Of a DNA stretch of 48,478 bases, positions 9,828 to 18,490 are shown piece after piece. This DNA comes from Lachnospiraceae bacterium UBA6998 (GTDB taxonomy: Bacteria > Bacillota > Clostridia > Lachnospirales > Lachnospiraceae): the NCBI GenBank assembly GCA_002448395.1, contig DJXS01000121.1:1-48478 (forward strand), in the 5' to 3' direction. The notes under the pieces were generated by a model. The model saw only the letters and a program-made list of their open reading frames with translations. It was not told where the DNA came from and searched no databases. Every line of letters begins with the position of its first letter. Within the stretch, counting starts at the first letter, position 1. The translations under genes were made by a program, and so were the position numbers.

Positions 9828-11942
9828 ATGGCAGCAGCACGTAAGCGCAAACACAATCTGGTAATTGTGGAGTCCCCGGCAAAGGTCAAGACCATCAAGA
9901 AGTTTCTTGGAAGCAACTATGATGTGGCGGCAAGTTACGGACACGTAAGGGACCTTCCCAAGAGCAGAATGGGAATCGATGTCGATCACGATTACGAGCC
10001 GAAATATATAACGATCCGGGGCAAGGGAGAACTTCTGGCCGAGCTCAGGAAAAAGGTGAAAAAGGCCGACCGCATATATCTTGCGACGGACCCTGACCGG
10101 GAAGGAGAAGCGATCTCCTGGCATCTCGTCGCGGCTCTTCGGCTTGACGAGATGAAGGACAAGGAAGTCTACAGGATCACCTTCAACGAGATCACCAAAA
10201 AGGCAGTCACGGAATCCCTGAAGAATCCGCGGAGCATCGATATCAATCTTGTGGACGCGCAGCAGACCAGAAGAATCCTGGACAGAGTCGTGGGATATAA
10301 GATCTCGCCTCTTCTGTGGGCTAAGGTCAAGAGAGGCCTGTCGGCTGGAAGAGTTCAGTCTGTGGCCCTTCGCATGATCGGGGACAGAGAGGAAGAGATC
10401 AACGCGTTTATCCCTCAGGAATACTGGACACTGGACGCACTGCTCACAGCGGACGGCGCTTCGGAGCCTTTCACAGTCCACTATTACGGCAGGACGTCTC
10501 AGGATGCAAAGCCCGTGAAACAGGAACTGGAGAACGAGGCTCAGGTAAAAGAGATCACAGAGGCGCTTGAGAATGCGCATTTCGAAGTCGCCGAGGTGAA
10601 GAAGTCTGAGCGCAGCAGAAAATCGCCGCTGCCCTTTACCACATCGACACTGCAGCAGGAAGCAAGCCGCGCGTTGAATTTCTCAACCCAGAAAACGATG
10701 AGAGTCGCTCAGCAGCTCTATGAGGGTGTTGAGATCAAGGGAAGCGGAACGGTAGCGCTGATCACTTATCTGAGAACGGACAGCACCCGTGTCTCGGATG
10801 AGGCGCAGGCTATGGCATCCGATTACATCACAGAGCACTATGGCGCGGAGTATCTTCTCGTGAAAGAGAAGAACGGAAAGAACGAAAGCAAGATTCAGGA
10901 CGCGCACGAAGCTATACGTCCTACGGATCTGGGGAATCTTCCCTCTGCCATCAAGGATTCACTCTCCAGAGACCAGTATCGTCTGTATAATCTGATCTGG
11001 AAGAGATTTCTTGCCAGCCGCATGAGCGCTGCGAGATACGAGAATACGCAGGTACGGATCGCGGCGGACCAGAGCTATATTTTTACGGCGTCCACATCAA
11101 GACTTCTCTTTGACGGTTATCAGTGCGTATACAATCAGGAGGAGAATGAGGATAAGGGCGAGAAACTGTCCGTCAATCTCAGCAGAGACAGCGAACTCTC
11201 ACTCGAGAGATTCGATCCCAGACAGCACTTTACGCAGCCGGCGCCGCATTACACGGAGGCTTCTCTCGTAAAGGCTCTGGAAGAGCAGGGAATTGGACGT
11301 CCCAGTACCTATGCGCCTACGATCACAACGATCCTCGCAAGACACTATATTGTCAAAGAGGACAAGAACCTTTACATGACGGAACTTGGCGAAGTCGTCA
11401 ATTCCATGATGAAGCGCGCATTTCCATCCATTGTGGATCCCGCCTTTACAGCCCAGCTCGAGGGACTGCTTGACGGAGTTGCGGACGGCAACGTGAAATG
11501 GAAGACGGTCATTGAGAACTTCTACCCGGATCTCGATGAAGCGGTAAGCCAGGCGGAACTGGATCTGGAGAAAGTAAAGATCGCGGACGAAGAGACCGAC
11601 GAGGTCTGCGAGAACTGCGGCAGACATATGGTGATCAAATACGGACCGCACGGAAAATTCCTTGCCTGTCCCGGATTCCCGGAGTGCCACAATACCAAGC
11701 CTTATTACGAAAAGATCGGTGTGGCCTGCCCGAAATGCGGGAAGGACATTGTTGTCAGAAAGACCAAGAAGGGCCGTAAATATTACGGATGCATGGGAAA
11801 TCCCGAGTGCGACTTTATGAGCTGGCAGAAGCCTTCGGACAAAAAATGCCCCAGGTGCGGCGGGATGATGCTTGAGAAGGGAAACAAACTGGTCTGCGAA
11901 GACAGAGAATGCGGGTATATGGAGAACAGGCCCGAAGAGTGA
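9828..11942 (+). CDS. topA: DNA topoisomerase I
   Basis: The type IA topoisomerase relaxes negative supercoils behind the polymerase. It has 704 residues. The N-terminal TOPRIM domain carries LVIVESPAKVKTIKKFLG and the acidic triad DPDREGEA (88-95). The transesterifying tyrosine is Y314 in ITYLRTDSTRVS. The C terminus has three tetracysteine zinc modules: CENCGRHM...CPGFPEC, CPKCGKDI...CMGNPEC and CPRCGGMM...CEDREC. The ATG follows AAGAGGTAGAA. It is 110 bases from hemZ with its own candidate promoter, and codY follows 33 bases after its stop, so the two are probably co-transcribed. Confidence 0.97.
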   Translation: MAAARKRKHNLVIVESPAKVKTIKKFLGSNYDVAASYGHVRDLPKSRMGIDVDHDYEPKYITIRGKGELLAELRKKVKKADRIYLATDPDREGEAISWHLVAALRLDEMKDKEVYRITFNEITKKAVTESLKNPRSIDINLVDAQQTRRILDRVVGYKISPLLWAKVKRGLSAGRVQSVALRMIGDREEEINAFIPQEYWTLDALLTADGASEPFTVHYYGRTSQDAKPVKQELENEAQVKEITEALENAHFEVAEVKKSERSRKSPLPFTTSTLQQEASRALNFSTQKTMRVAQQLYEGVEIKGSGTVALITYLRTDSTRVSDEAQAMASDYITEHYGAEYLLVKEKNGKNESKIQDAHEAIRPTDLGNLPSAIKDSLSRDQYRLYNLIWKRFLASRMSAARYENTQVRIAADQSYIFTASTSRLLFDGYQCVYNQEENEDKGEKLSVNLSRDSELSLERFDPRQHFTQPAPHYTEASLVKALEEQGIGRPSTYAPTITTILARHYIVKEDKNLYMTELGEVVNSMMKRAFPSIVDPAFTAQLEGLLDGVADGNVKWKTVIENFYPDLDEAVSQAELDLEKVKIADEETDEVCENCGRHMVIKYGPHGKFLACPGFPECHNTKPYYEKIGVACPKCGKDIVVRKTKKGRKYYGCMGNPECDFMSWQKPSDKKCPRCGGMMLEKGNKLVCEDRECGYMENRPEE

Positions 11943-11975
11943 TCGCAGCCGCGAGGAGCGGCTTTATATGAGAAT

Positions 11976-12815
11976 ATGGAAAGGGCAGGTGGAGAATTGA
12001 ACAGATCGGCTATGATCGGCAATGTAAAACTGCTGGATAATACAAGAAAAATTGAGAGACTGCTGCATAACAACGACACCGGAAAGGTCGTGTTTAATGA
12101 TATCTGCAGAGTGATGAGCGACGTTCTTGAATCCAATATCCTCGTGATCAGCAGGAAAGGAAAGGTGCTCGGATTCGGTGAATACGGCGGGATCCCGGCG
12201 CTGAGCGAACTCATTACGGATCAGGTCGGCACTTTTATCGACCCTTCCCTCAATGAGAGATTTCTCGGTGTTTTATCCACGAACGAGAATGTGAACCTCG
12301 GGAATCTGGGATTTGTGAAGGAAGAGGACTGTGAGAACGTCGGTATCATTGCGCCTATTGAGATCGCCGGGGAGAGACTCGGAACAGTCTTTATCTACAA
12401 AAACAGCGAGGGCTTCGATATCGATGATATCATTCTCTGTGAATACGGCACAACGGTGGTAGGTCTTGAGATGCTCAGGGCTGTCACCGAGGAGACGGCG
12501 GAAGAGAGCCGCAAGATCAATGTCGTCAAGTCCGCTATCAATACACTGAGCTATACGGAAATGCACGCGATCGTGCATATCTTCGAGGAACTCAACGGGA
12601 TTGAGGGGATCCTTGTGGCGAGCAAGATCGCGGATAAGGCAGGGATCACAAGGAGCGTTGTCGTAAATGCTCTGAGAAAATTCGAATCTGCCGGCGTTAT
12701 CGAGTCCCGTTCCTCTGGAATGAAGGGAACTTACATCAAGGTCCTCAATGACGCGATCTACGGGGAACTCAAGGAACTCAAAAAGCAGGTCGAGCCTGAG
12801 AGCCAGAGACAGTAA
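11976..12815 (+). CDS. codY: GTP- and branched-chain-amino-acid-sensing repressor CodY
   Basis: CodY represses nutrient-acquisition and biosynthesis genes when GTP and branched-chain amino acids are plentiful. The N-terminal GAF-type sensor domain begins around VKLLDNTRKIERLL. The C-terminal winged helix-turn-helix shows ASKIADKAGITRSVVVNALR, near-identical in CodY proteins. Usual length is about 259. The ATG used here gives 279 but has only a distant GGAG. An ATG at 12012 gives MIGNVKLLDNTRK (267 aa), closer to family starts, and lies 17 bases after AGGTGGAG. The start is therefore uncertain. It probably shares a transcript with topA, and a hairpin terminator follows. Confidence 0.95.
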   Translation: MERAGGELNRSAMIGNVKLLDNTRKIERLLHNNDTGKVVFNDICRVMSDVLESNILVISRKGKVLGFGEYGGIPALSELITDQVGTFIDPSLNERFLGVLSTNENVNLGNLGFVKEEDCENVGIIAPIEIAGERLGTVFIYKNSEGFDIDDIILCEYGTTVVGLEMLRAVTEETAEESRKINVVKSAINTLSYTEMHAIVHIFEELNGIEGILVASKIADKAGITRSVVVNALRKFESAGVIESRSSGMKGTYIKVLNDAIYGELKELKKQVEPESQRQ

Positions 12816-12861
12816 ATCCTGTTAATGTTCAGATCGCTGAACTTAAAGCAAAAGTGAGAAA

Positions 12862-12894
12862 GTCCGCACAAGAAATACTTGTGCGGACCTTTTG
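12862..12894 (+). terminator. Hairpin terminator after codY
   Basis: GTCCGCACAAG (12862-12872) pairs exactly with CTTGTGCGGAC (12878-12888) over a five-base loop and is followed by CTTTTG. The stem is strong but the T-run is short, so readthrough into rpsB is possible. Confidence 0.75.
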
Positions 12895-12931
12895 ATTGTG
12901 GTAATATTCTAATGTTGCGTAATAGTAAGCA

Positions 12932-13017
12932 CGCATTTTCGGCATATACCGGTGCTCTACCCGGGCTCTGACCCGGCAGGGTGGTAGCGAACCTTCACAA
13001 ATGCTTACGGAAATGCG
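12932..13017 (+). ncRNA. Candidate rpsB (S2) mRNA leader structure
   Basis: A ten-pair closing stem joins CGCATTTTCG (12932-12941) to CGGAAATGCG (13008-13017), with one G-U pair. Inside are CCGGG/CCCGG (12961 region) closed by CTACC/GGTAG. A second AAATGC (12999-13004), followed by TTAC, could instead pair with GTAAGCA...TTT (12926-12938), so two folds compete. It ends 30 bases before the rpsB start. Autoregulation of rpsB-tsf by S2 is known in E. coli; that this leader does the same is inference. The promoter between 12895 and 12930 is not clear. Confidence 0.5.
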
Positions 13018-13047
13018 GAAGAACAAACCAAACACGGAGGAAAAGAA

Positions 13048-13818
13048 ATGAGTGTTGTATCAATGAAACAGCTGCTTGAAGCAGGCGTGCACTTCGGACA
13101 TCAGACAAGGCGCTGGAACCCCAAGATGGCTCCCTATATTTTCACAGAGAGAAACGGGATCCACATCATCGACCTTCAGAAATCTGTTGTAAAGGTTGAC
13201 GAGGCCTACAGAGCAGTATTTGAGATCGCTGAGCAGGGCGGCACGCTTCTGTTCGTCGGAACAAAGAAGCAGGCTCAGGACGCAGTCAAGTCTGAGGCAG
13301 AGCGCTGCGGCATGTACTATGTAAACGAGAGATGGCTCGGCGGCATGCTGACCAACTTCAAGACCATCCAGGGCAGAATCGAGCGCCTCAAGAAGATCGA
13401 AGCTATGTCTCAGGACGGCACATTTGACGTACTTCCCAAGAAGGAAGTCGCTAAGCTGAACAAGGAGTGGGAGAAGCTCGAGAAGAACCTCGGCGGCATC
13501 AAAGAGATGACCCACATTCCGGACGCGATCTTCGTTATCGACCCCAAGAAGGAGAGAATCTGCGTAGCAGAGGCACACGCTCTGGGAATCACTCTGATCG
13601 GTATCGGCGACACAAACTGCGATCCCGAAGAGCTTGATTACATCATCCCCGGCAATGACGACGCCATCCGCGCTGTCAAGCTGCTTTGCAGCAAGATGGC
13701 TGACGCTGTCATCGAGGCAAGACAGGGCGAAGAGAACGTTGACACTTCCGAGCAGGATGCGCTGGCTCAGGAGTCCGCTGCAAGCGAGGCTGAGCAGGCA
13801 CAGGAGGGTACTCTGTAA
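13048..13818 (+). CDS. rpsB: 30S ribosomal protein S2
   Basis: S2 is a late-assembling 30S subunit protein. It has 256 residues, the standard length. Family hallmarks are the start [20 protein letters not shown] followed by [12 protein letters not shown], then [23 protein letters not shown], and the late segment [14 protein letters not shown]. The last 25 residues are an acidic, glutamine-rich tail. The ATG follows ACGGAGGAAAAGAA. tsf lies 61 bases downstream, the usual bacterial order. Confidence 0.98.
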   Translation: MSVVSMKQLLEAGVHFGHQTRRWNPKMAPYIFTERNGIHIIDLQKSVVKVDEAYRAVFEIAEQGGTLLFVGTKKQAQDAVKSEAERCGMYYVNERWLGGMLTNFKTIQGRIERLKKIEAMSQDGTFDVLPKKEVAKLNKEWEKLEKNLGGIKEMTHIPDAIFVIDPKKERICVAEAHALGITLIGIGDTNCDPEELDYIIPGNDDAIRAVKLLCSKMADAVIEARQGEENVDTSEQDALAQESAASEAEQAQEGTL

Positions 13819-13879
13819 TCCCCTTGATAGGTATAGATTCTGTCGGACATACAGTATTGTGAAATAGAGAGGTATAATT

Positions 13880-14836
13880 ATGGCAATTACAGCAGCACAG
13901 GTTAAGCAGCTCAGAGACGTTACAGGCGCCGGCATGATGGACTGCAAGAAGGCCCTCACCGAGTGCAACGGCGATATGGATGCAGCAGTAGAGTTCCTCA
14001 GAAAGAAGGGACAGGCTAAGGCTGAGAAGAAAGCTAACAGGATCGCGGCAGAAGGTATCTGCTACATCGCACAGGATGGCGATACAAAGGCAGCGGTTGT
14101 CGAAGTTAACTCCGAGACTGACTTCGTAGCTCAGAACGAGAAGTTCCGCACATACGTAGCAAAGGTTGCTCAGCAGGCTCTGAACACAGCAGCTGAGGAT
14201 ATCGATGCATTCATGGGCGAAGCCTGGGCAGAGGATACAGCTAAGACTGTCAAGGATTCCCTGGTTGATATGATCGCTGTCATCAGCGAGAAGCTCAGCA
14301 TCCGCAGATTCAAGAAGATCGAAGAGACAGAAGGCTGCGTAGTCACTTACCTTCACGGCCAGGGCAGGATCGGCGTTATCGTTGATGCCCAGACTGCAGT
14401 TGTCAATGACGAGATCAAGACCGCTCTTACAAACGTAGCTATGCAGATCGCAGCTATGAATCCCAAGTATATCAGCCAGGCTGATATACCGGATGATTAC
14501 AAAGAGCACGAGAAAGAGATCCTTCTCGCTCAGGCGATCGAGGAGAACAACAAGCTTCCCGAGAATAAGAGAAAACCTCAGAACATCATCGAGAAGATGC
14601 TCATCGGCAGACTGAACAAAGAGTTCAAGGAAATCTGCCTCCTCGACCAGGTCTATGTCCGCGCTGAGGACGGCAAGCAGACTGTTGGCCAGTATCTTGA
14701 TCAGGTCGGCAAGGCTAACGGAACCAAGATCATCATCAAAGAGTTCGTTCGCTTCGAGACCGGCGAAGGCATCGAGAAGAGACAGGACAACTTCGCTGAG
14801 GAAGTTATGGCTCAGGCAGGTGCCGCTGCGAAGTAA
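13880..14836 (+). CDS. tsf: Translation elongation factor Ts
   Basis: EF-Ts is the nucleotide-exchange factor for EF-Tu. The protein has 318 residues, at the upper end of the usual bacterial range. The UBA-like N terminus reads VKQLRDVTGAGMMDCKKAL, followed by the core motif VEVNSETDFVAQN and a C-terminal QTVGQYLDQ segment. The ATG follows AGAGAGGTATAATT. It is the last gene of the rpsB-tsf operon, with a strong hairpin 31 bases past its stop. Confidence 0.98.
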   Translation: MAITAAQVKQLRDVTGAGMMDCKKALTECNGDMDAAVEFLRKKGQAKAEKKANRIAAEGICYIAQDGDTKAAVVEVNSETDFVAQNEKFRTYVAKVAQQALNTAAEDIDAFMGEAWAEDTAKTVKDSLVDMIAVISEKLSIRRFKKIEETEGCVVTYLHGQGRIGVIVDAQTAVVNDEIKTALTNVAMQIAAMNPKYISQADIPDDYKEHEKEILLAQAIEENNKLPENKRKPQNIIEKMLIGRLNKEFKEICLLDQVYVRAEDGKQTVGQYLDQVGKANGTKIIIKEFVRFETGEGIEKRQDNFAEEVMAQAGAAAK

Positions 14837-14867
14837 TATCGCGGAATCCAATAATCCAAACTGTATT

Positions 14868-14902
14868 CAGGCGCTGTGCGTATACTGCACAGCGCCTGTT
14901 TC
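14868..14902 (+). terminator. Terminator of rpsB-tsf
   Basis: CAGGCGCTGTGC (14868-14879) pairs exactly with GCACAGCGCCTG (14887-14898) over a seven-base loop and is followed by TTTC. The T-run is short but the 12-bp GC-rich stem is strong. Confidence 0.8.
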
Positions 14903-14962
14903 ACTTCATTAAAGAAGGAAGGGTTTGGAAGCGGTTCACAAATAAGACTTATTTATAGTATT

Positions 14963-14989
14963 TTGATTCGGGCAACTGTGTTGTATAAT
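14963..14989 (+). promoter_or_regulatory. Candidate promoter of mecA
   Basis: A perfect TATAAT (14984-14989) is preceded by TTGATT (14963-14968) with a short 15-bp spacer. The start codon lies 38 bases downstream. The ATG at 14988 is part of this -10 box and not a start. Confidence 0.6.
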
Positions 14990-15026
14990 GTGGAATCAGA
15001 AGAATACCCTTGGACGGAGGATCACA

Positions 15027-15692
15027 TTGAAGTTTAGAAAGATCAATGATACTACAATAAACTGCATAATCACTCAGGATGACCTCAAGAAGCACGGCAT
15101 CGACCTCGACGATCTCTTCGACCGCAGGAAGAATGCTGTGGAGTTCATCAGGAGGATCATCTTAAAGGCAGCAAGTTCAGTGAACCTGAACATTAAGAAT
15201 GACTATACATCCATGCGGATCTCGGTCCTTCCTGACCAGTCAGTAAGTCTTACGATCTCTCAGGATCCTGTGGAATCGGCGAAGATCCGCGAGCACAAGG
15301 AAATGGCCGCGCAGCCCGGAGAGAATAGATATGATGCTCCGGAAGTGAAGAAGCGCGCGTCAGTGCGCAGAGCGCCTGCCCTGATATCGGATAACGGTAC
15401 ATATATTTATCAGTTCCCGTCCGTTATGGACTCAGTGAAATGCTGCAGGATACTCGCTTCCTGTAAAGGGATTGAGACATCGCTCTATTTTGTCAGGGAG
15501 ACAGGGAATTATTATCTCATCATCGGGAAAGGAATCGATCCCGCTGAGGATTACAGCAGCATCGTGCTCAGCCTCAACGAGTTTGGCAAAATGGTATCCT
15601 GCGACGAGGCTGCTCTGGCCTATATGAAAGAGCACAGCGAGTGCATTCTCAGAAGCAGAGCGGCACAGCAGATTTCGGAGATTTACAGTTGA
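15027..15692 (+). CDS. mecA: MecA-type adaptor protein for ClpC
   Basis: MecA adaptors deliver substrates to the ClpCP protease; in Bacillus they control competence and sporulation regulators. The 221-residue product has the expected two-domain layout. The N-terminal domain begins KFRKINDTTINCIITQDDL and continues HGIDLDDLFDRR. The C-terminal ClpC-binding domain includes YQFPSVMDSVKCCRIL and YYLIIGKG. The start chosen is TTG at 15027, because GGACGGAGG lies six bases before it and MecA proteins begin with a short sequence like MKFRKIN. The in-frame ATG at 14988 lies inside the promoter. The stop overlaps the TTG start of the next gene. Confidence 0.85.
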   Translation: MKFRKINDTTINCIITQDDLKKHGIDLDDLFDRRKNAVEFIRRIILKAASSVNLNIKNDYTSMRISVLPDQSVSLTISQDPVESAKIREHKEMAAQPGENRYDAPEVKKRASVRRAPALISDNGTYIYQFPSVMDSVKCCRILASCKGIETSLYFVRETGNYYLIIGKGIDPAEDYSSIVLSLNEFGKMVSCDEAALAYMKEHSECILRSRAAQQISEIYS

Positions 15693-16417
15693 ACGCGAAG
15701 GATATTCCGGAAAGCCGTTTGAATCAGTATATTGCGTCGTGCGGCGTGTGCTCGAGAAGAGAAGCGGACCGCATGATCGAAGCGGGCAGAGTGAATGTGA
15801 ACGGGATCCCTGCAGTACGGGGGATGCGCGTTAAGGGAACAGATGAGGTGACGGTGGACGGCCGTCCCCTTGCCGGAGCCCTGAATAAGATCGTGGTTGC
15901 ATTTTACAAACCTGTCGGTGTCACCTGCACGGAGCGTGACCGGCATGCGGACAGAACGCTTAATGAAGCCTTTTCTTTTCCTGTCAGGCTGACCTATGCC
16001 GGACGACTCGACAGGGATTCGGAAGGGCTTCTTCTGATGACTAACGACGGGGATCTCATCGACAAAATGATGAGAGGCGCCAACGGCCACGAGAAAGAGT
16101 ATATCGTTCGCGTAAGGAGCAGGATACCGGATGCCGACCTCGAGCATTTCAGAAAAGGCGTAAGGCTCAGGGACCTCGGCGCAACTACGCGTCCCTGCAA
16201 AGTTGAACGCCTGGGAGACTATACCTTCAGGATCATTCTCACCCAGGGCCTTAACAGGCAGATCAGAAGGATGTGCCGGGCGGTGGGAAACGAAGTTGTC
16301 AAACTCAAGAGAGTGAGAGTGCTCAATATAGAACTCGGATCCATGAAACCCGGTGAACAGCGGATCATCAGGGGAGATGAGCTGCAGGAACTCTACAGAA
16401 TGGTTTCGAATCCTTGA
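15689..16417 (+). CDS. Pseudouridine synthase, RluF/RsuA-RluB family
   Basis: An RNA pseudouridine synthase, most like RluF, which modifies 23S rRNA. The N-terminal S4 RNA-binding domain (SRLNQYIASCGVCSRREAD) precedes the catalytic domain with AGRLDRDSEGLLLMTNDG, whose first Asp is the expected nucleophile, and LNRQIRRMCRAVG near the end. The start is placed at TTG 15689, which overlaps the mecA stop as TTGA and follows CGGAG by eight bases. This gives 242 residues and suggests translational coupling. The longer frame from 15641 overlaps mecA needlessly. ligA follows 11 bases after the stop. Confidence 0.88.
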   Translation: MNAKDIPESRLNQYIASCGVCSRREADRMIEAGRVNVNGIPAVRGMRVKGTDEVTVDGRPLAGALNKIVVAFYKPVGVTCTERDRHADRTLNEAFSFPVRLTYAGRLDRDSEGLLLMTNDGDLIDKMMRGANGHEKEYIVRVRSRIPDADLEHFRKGVRLRDLGATTRPCKVERLGDYTFRIILTQGLNRQIRRMCRAVGNEVVKLKRVRVLNIELGSMKPGEQRIIRGDELQELYRMVSNP

Positions 16418-16428
16418 AAGGGTGTAAG

Positions 16429-18471
16429 ATGAATCAGGAGATGAAGAACGGGAACAATACAGGAGCCGAAGCGGAAGGAAAGCTCACTGCCGAAGAACAG
16501 AGCCGCATGAAAGAGCTCACGGAGATACTCAACCGCGCCTCGGAAGCTTATTATAATAAAGACACCGAGATCATGAGCAACTTCGAGTACGACAAACTGT
16601 ATGACGAGCTGTCGGAGCTTGAGAAGCGCACAGGGATCGTTCTGGCCGGGTCTCCTACGGTACACGTCGGATATACTGCCGCCGATGAGCTGCCCAAAGA
16701 GAGGCACGAGAGCCCTATGCTGTCCCTCGATAAGACGAAGGACCGCGCCGCGCTGGCTGAATGGCTCGGGGACAAGGAAGGACTTCTTTCCTGGAAACTG
16801 GATGGACTCACGGTCGTCCTGACTTATGAAAACGGAACACTGGTCAAGGCGGTCACGAGGGGAAACGGAGAGATCGGAGAAGTGATCACGGATAACGCGA
16901 AAGTGTTTAAGAATCTCCCTGTACACATCCCCTGTAAAGAGCCCCTGACTCTCCGCGGAGAGGCTGTTATCCGCTACTCGGATTTCGAGAAGATCAACGA
17001 GGAATTAGAGGCGGAGGCTGCAGCTTCCGGGAATCTTTCGGACGTCCGCTACAAGAACCCCAGAAATCTCTGCAGCGGAAGCGTAAGGCAGCTCAATAAC
17101 CGGATCACTGCGAAACGGCGGGTGCGCTTTTATGCTTTCTCGCTGGTGAAAGCCGGCAATCTGGATTTTGACAATTCCAGGCAGAAACAGATGGAGTTTT
17201 TGCAGAAACAAGGCTTTGAGACGGTTGAATCTGTCCGTGTGAATGCCGGTAATGTCGCAGAGACAGTCGACGGGTTTGAAAGCAGGATCGCCTCAAACGA
17301 CCTGCCTTCGGACGGTCTTGTCCTCACCTTCGATGATATAACCTACGGGGAATCCCTGGGGACCACTGCCAAATTCCCCAGAAATTCGATCGCCTTTAAG
17401 TGGGCGGACGAGATCCAGGAAACCACGCTGACGGAAGTGGAGTGGAGCGCCAGCCGCACAGGACTGATCAATCCTGTAGCGGTATTTGAACCCGTGGAAC
17501 TGGAAGGTACGACTGTAAAGAGAGCCTCGGTCCACAATGTCAGCATTGTGAAGGAATTGAAACTGGGGATCGGAGACAGGATCACGGTCTACAAGGCCAA
17601 TATGATCATACCCCAGATCGCTGAGAATCTGACCGGATCCGGAACTCTGGAGATCCCGTCCAAATGTCCTGTCTGCGGGCAGGACACCAGGATCAGGCAG
17701 GATAATGATACGGAGGTCCTGGTCTGTACGAACCCTGACTGCGCCGCGAAAAAGATCAAAGCATTTTCCCTCTTTGTCAGCCGCAGCGCCATGAACATAG
17801 ACGGGCTCTCCGAGATGACTCTGGAGAAGCTGATCGCGGCGGGGCTGATCCACAATTTTGCGGACATCTATCATCTCGACGTCCACAGAGATGTGATCGA
17901 GGATATGGACGGATTCGGAAAGAAATCCTGTGACAAACTGCTCGAAGCGGTTGAGAGATCCAGAGAGACCACGCTTTCCAGAGTGCTGTGCGCAGTAGGG
18001 ATTCCGGGGATCGGGATCTCAGGTGCCAGGATCCTCTGTGCGAATTTTGACGACGATATCGATAAGATCAGAGAGGCAGACAGAGAGACGCTCTCTTCAG
18101 TGGAAGGAATCGGTCCGGTCCTGGCGGAGAATATTGCCGGCTACTTTGAGGATGAACGCACGTCTTCTGCATTTGACGCGCTTCTTACGGAGCTTCGCAT
18201 TAACAGGGAGAAGAAGCAGGATGCGCCCCAAATCCTTGCGGGCAAGACATTTGTCATCACCGGCAAAGTGAATCATTTTGCCAACCGCGATGAGCTCAAG
18301 GCAAGGATCCTGAGCCTTGGCGGAAAAGCCGCGGGAAGCGTGTCCGCCAAGACGGACTATCTGATCAATAATGACGTGACTTCAACGTCATCCAAGAATA
18401 AGAAAGCCAGGGAACTAGGAATTCCGATCCTGTCGGAAGAGGATTTCCTTGCAATGATCAGCGGAGAATAA
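16429..18471 (+). CDS. ligA: NAD-dependent DNA ligase
   Basis: It seals nicks in replication and repair using NAD. With 680 residues it is full length. Domain Ia is seen at RASEAYYNKDTEIMSNFEYD, the adenylated lysine is K123 in SWKLDG, the zinc module uses C413, C416, C433 and C438, helix-hairpin-helix repeats span roughly 450-590, and a BRCT domain fills 601-680. ATG 16429, preceded by AAAGGGTG, is preferred over an in-frame TTG at 16414 that lacks a ribosome-binding site. It lies in the mecA-rluF-ligA-metA run. Confidence 0.95.
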   Translation: MNQEMKNGNNTGAEAEGKLTAEEQSRMKELTEILNRASEAYYNKDTEIMSNFEYDKLYDELSELEKRTGIVLAGSPTVHVGYTAADELPKERHESPMLSLDKTKDRAALAEWLGDKEGLLSWKLDGLTVVLTYENGTLVKAVTRGNGEIGEVITDNAKVFKNLPVHIPCKEPLTLRGEAVIRYSDFEKINEELEAEAAASGNLSDVRYKNPRNLCSGSVRQLNNRITAKRRVRFYAFSLVKAGNLDFDNSRQKQMEFLQKQGFETVESVRVNAGNVAETVDGFESRIASNDLPSDGLVLTFDDITYGESLGTTAKFPRNSIAFKWADEIQETTLTEVEWSASRTGLINPVAVFEPVELEGTTVKRASVHNVSIVKELKLGIGDRITVYKANMIIPQIAENLTGSGTLEIPSKCPVCGQDTRIRQDNDTEVLVCTNPDCAAKKIKAFSLFVSRSAMNIDGLSEMTLEKLIAAGLIHNFADIYHLDVHRDVIEDMDGFGKKSCDKLLEAVERSRETTLSRVLCAVGIPGIGISGARILCANFDDDIDKIREADRETLSSVEGIGPVLAENIAGYFEDERTSSAFDALLTELRINREKKQDAPQILAGKTFVITGKVNHFANRDELKARILSLGGKAAGSVSAKTDYLINNDVTSTSSKNKKARELGIPILSEEDFLAMISGE

Positions 18472-18490
18472 AGAATACGGAGGAACTATT

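Noticed and set aside
13060..13968. 302-codon reverse frame across rpsB/tsf, and a 380-codon one at 13709-14851
   Set aside because: Both are opposite-strand shadows of conserved ribosomal and elongation-factor genes with no ribosome-binding site.
18472..18490. SAM riboswitch or T-box before metA
   Set aside because: Only 19 bases separate ligA and metA, too few for either element.
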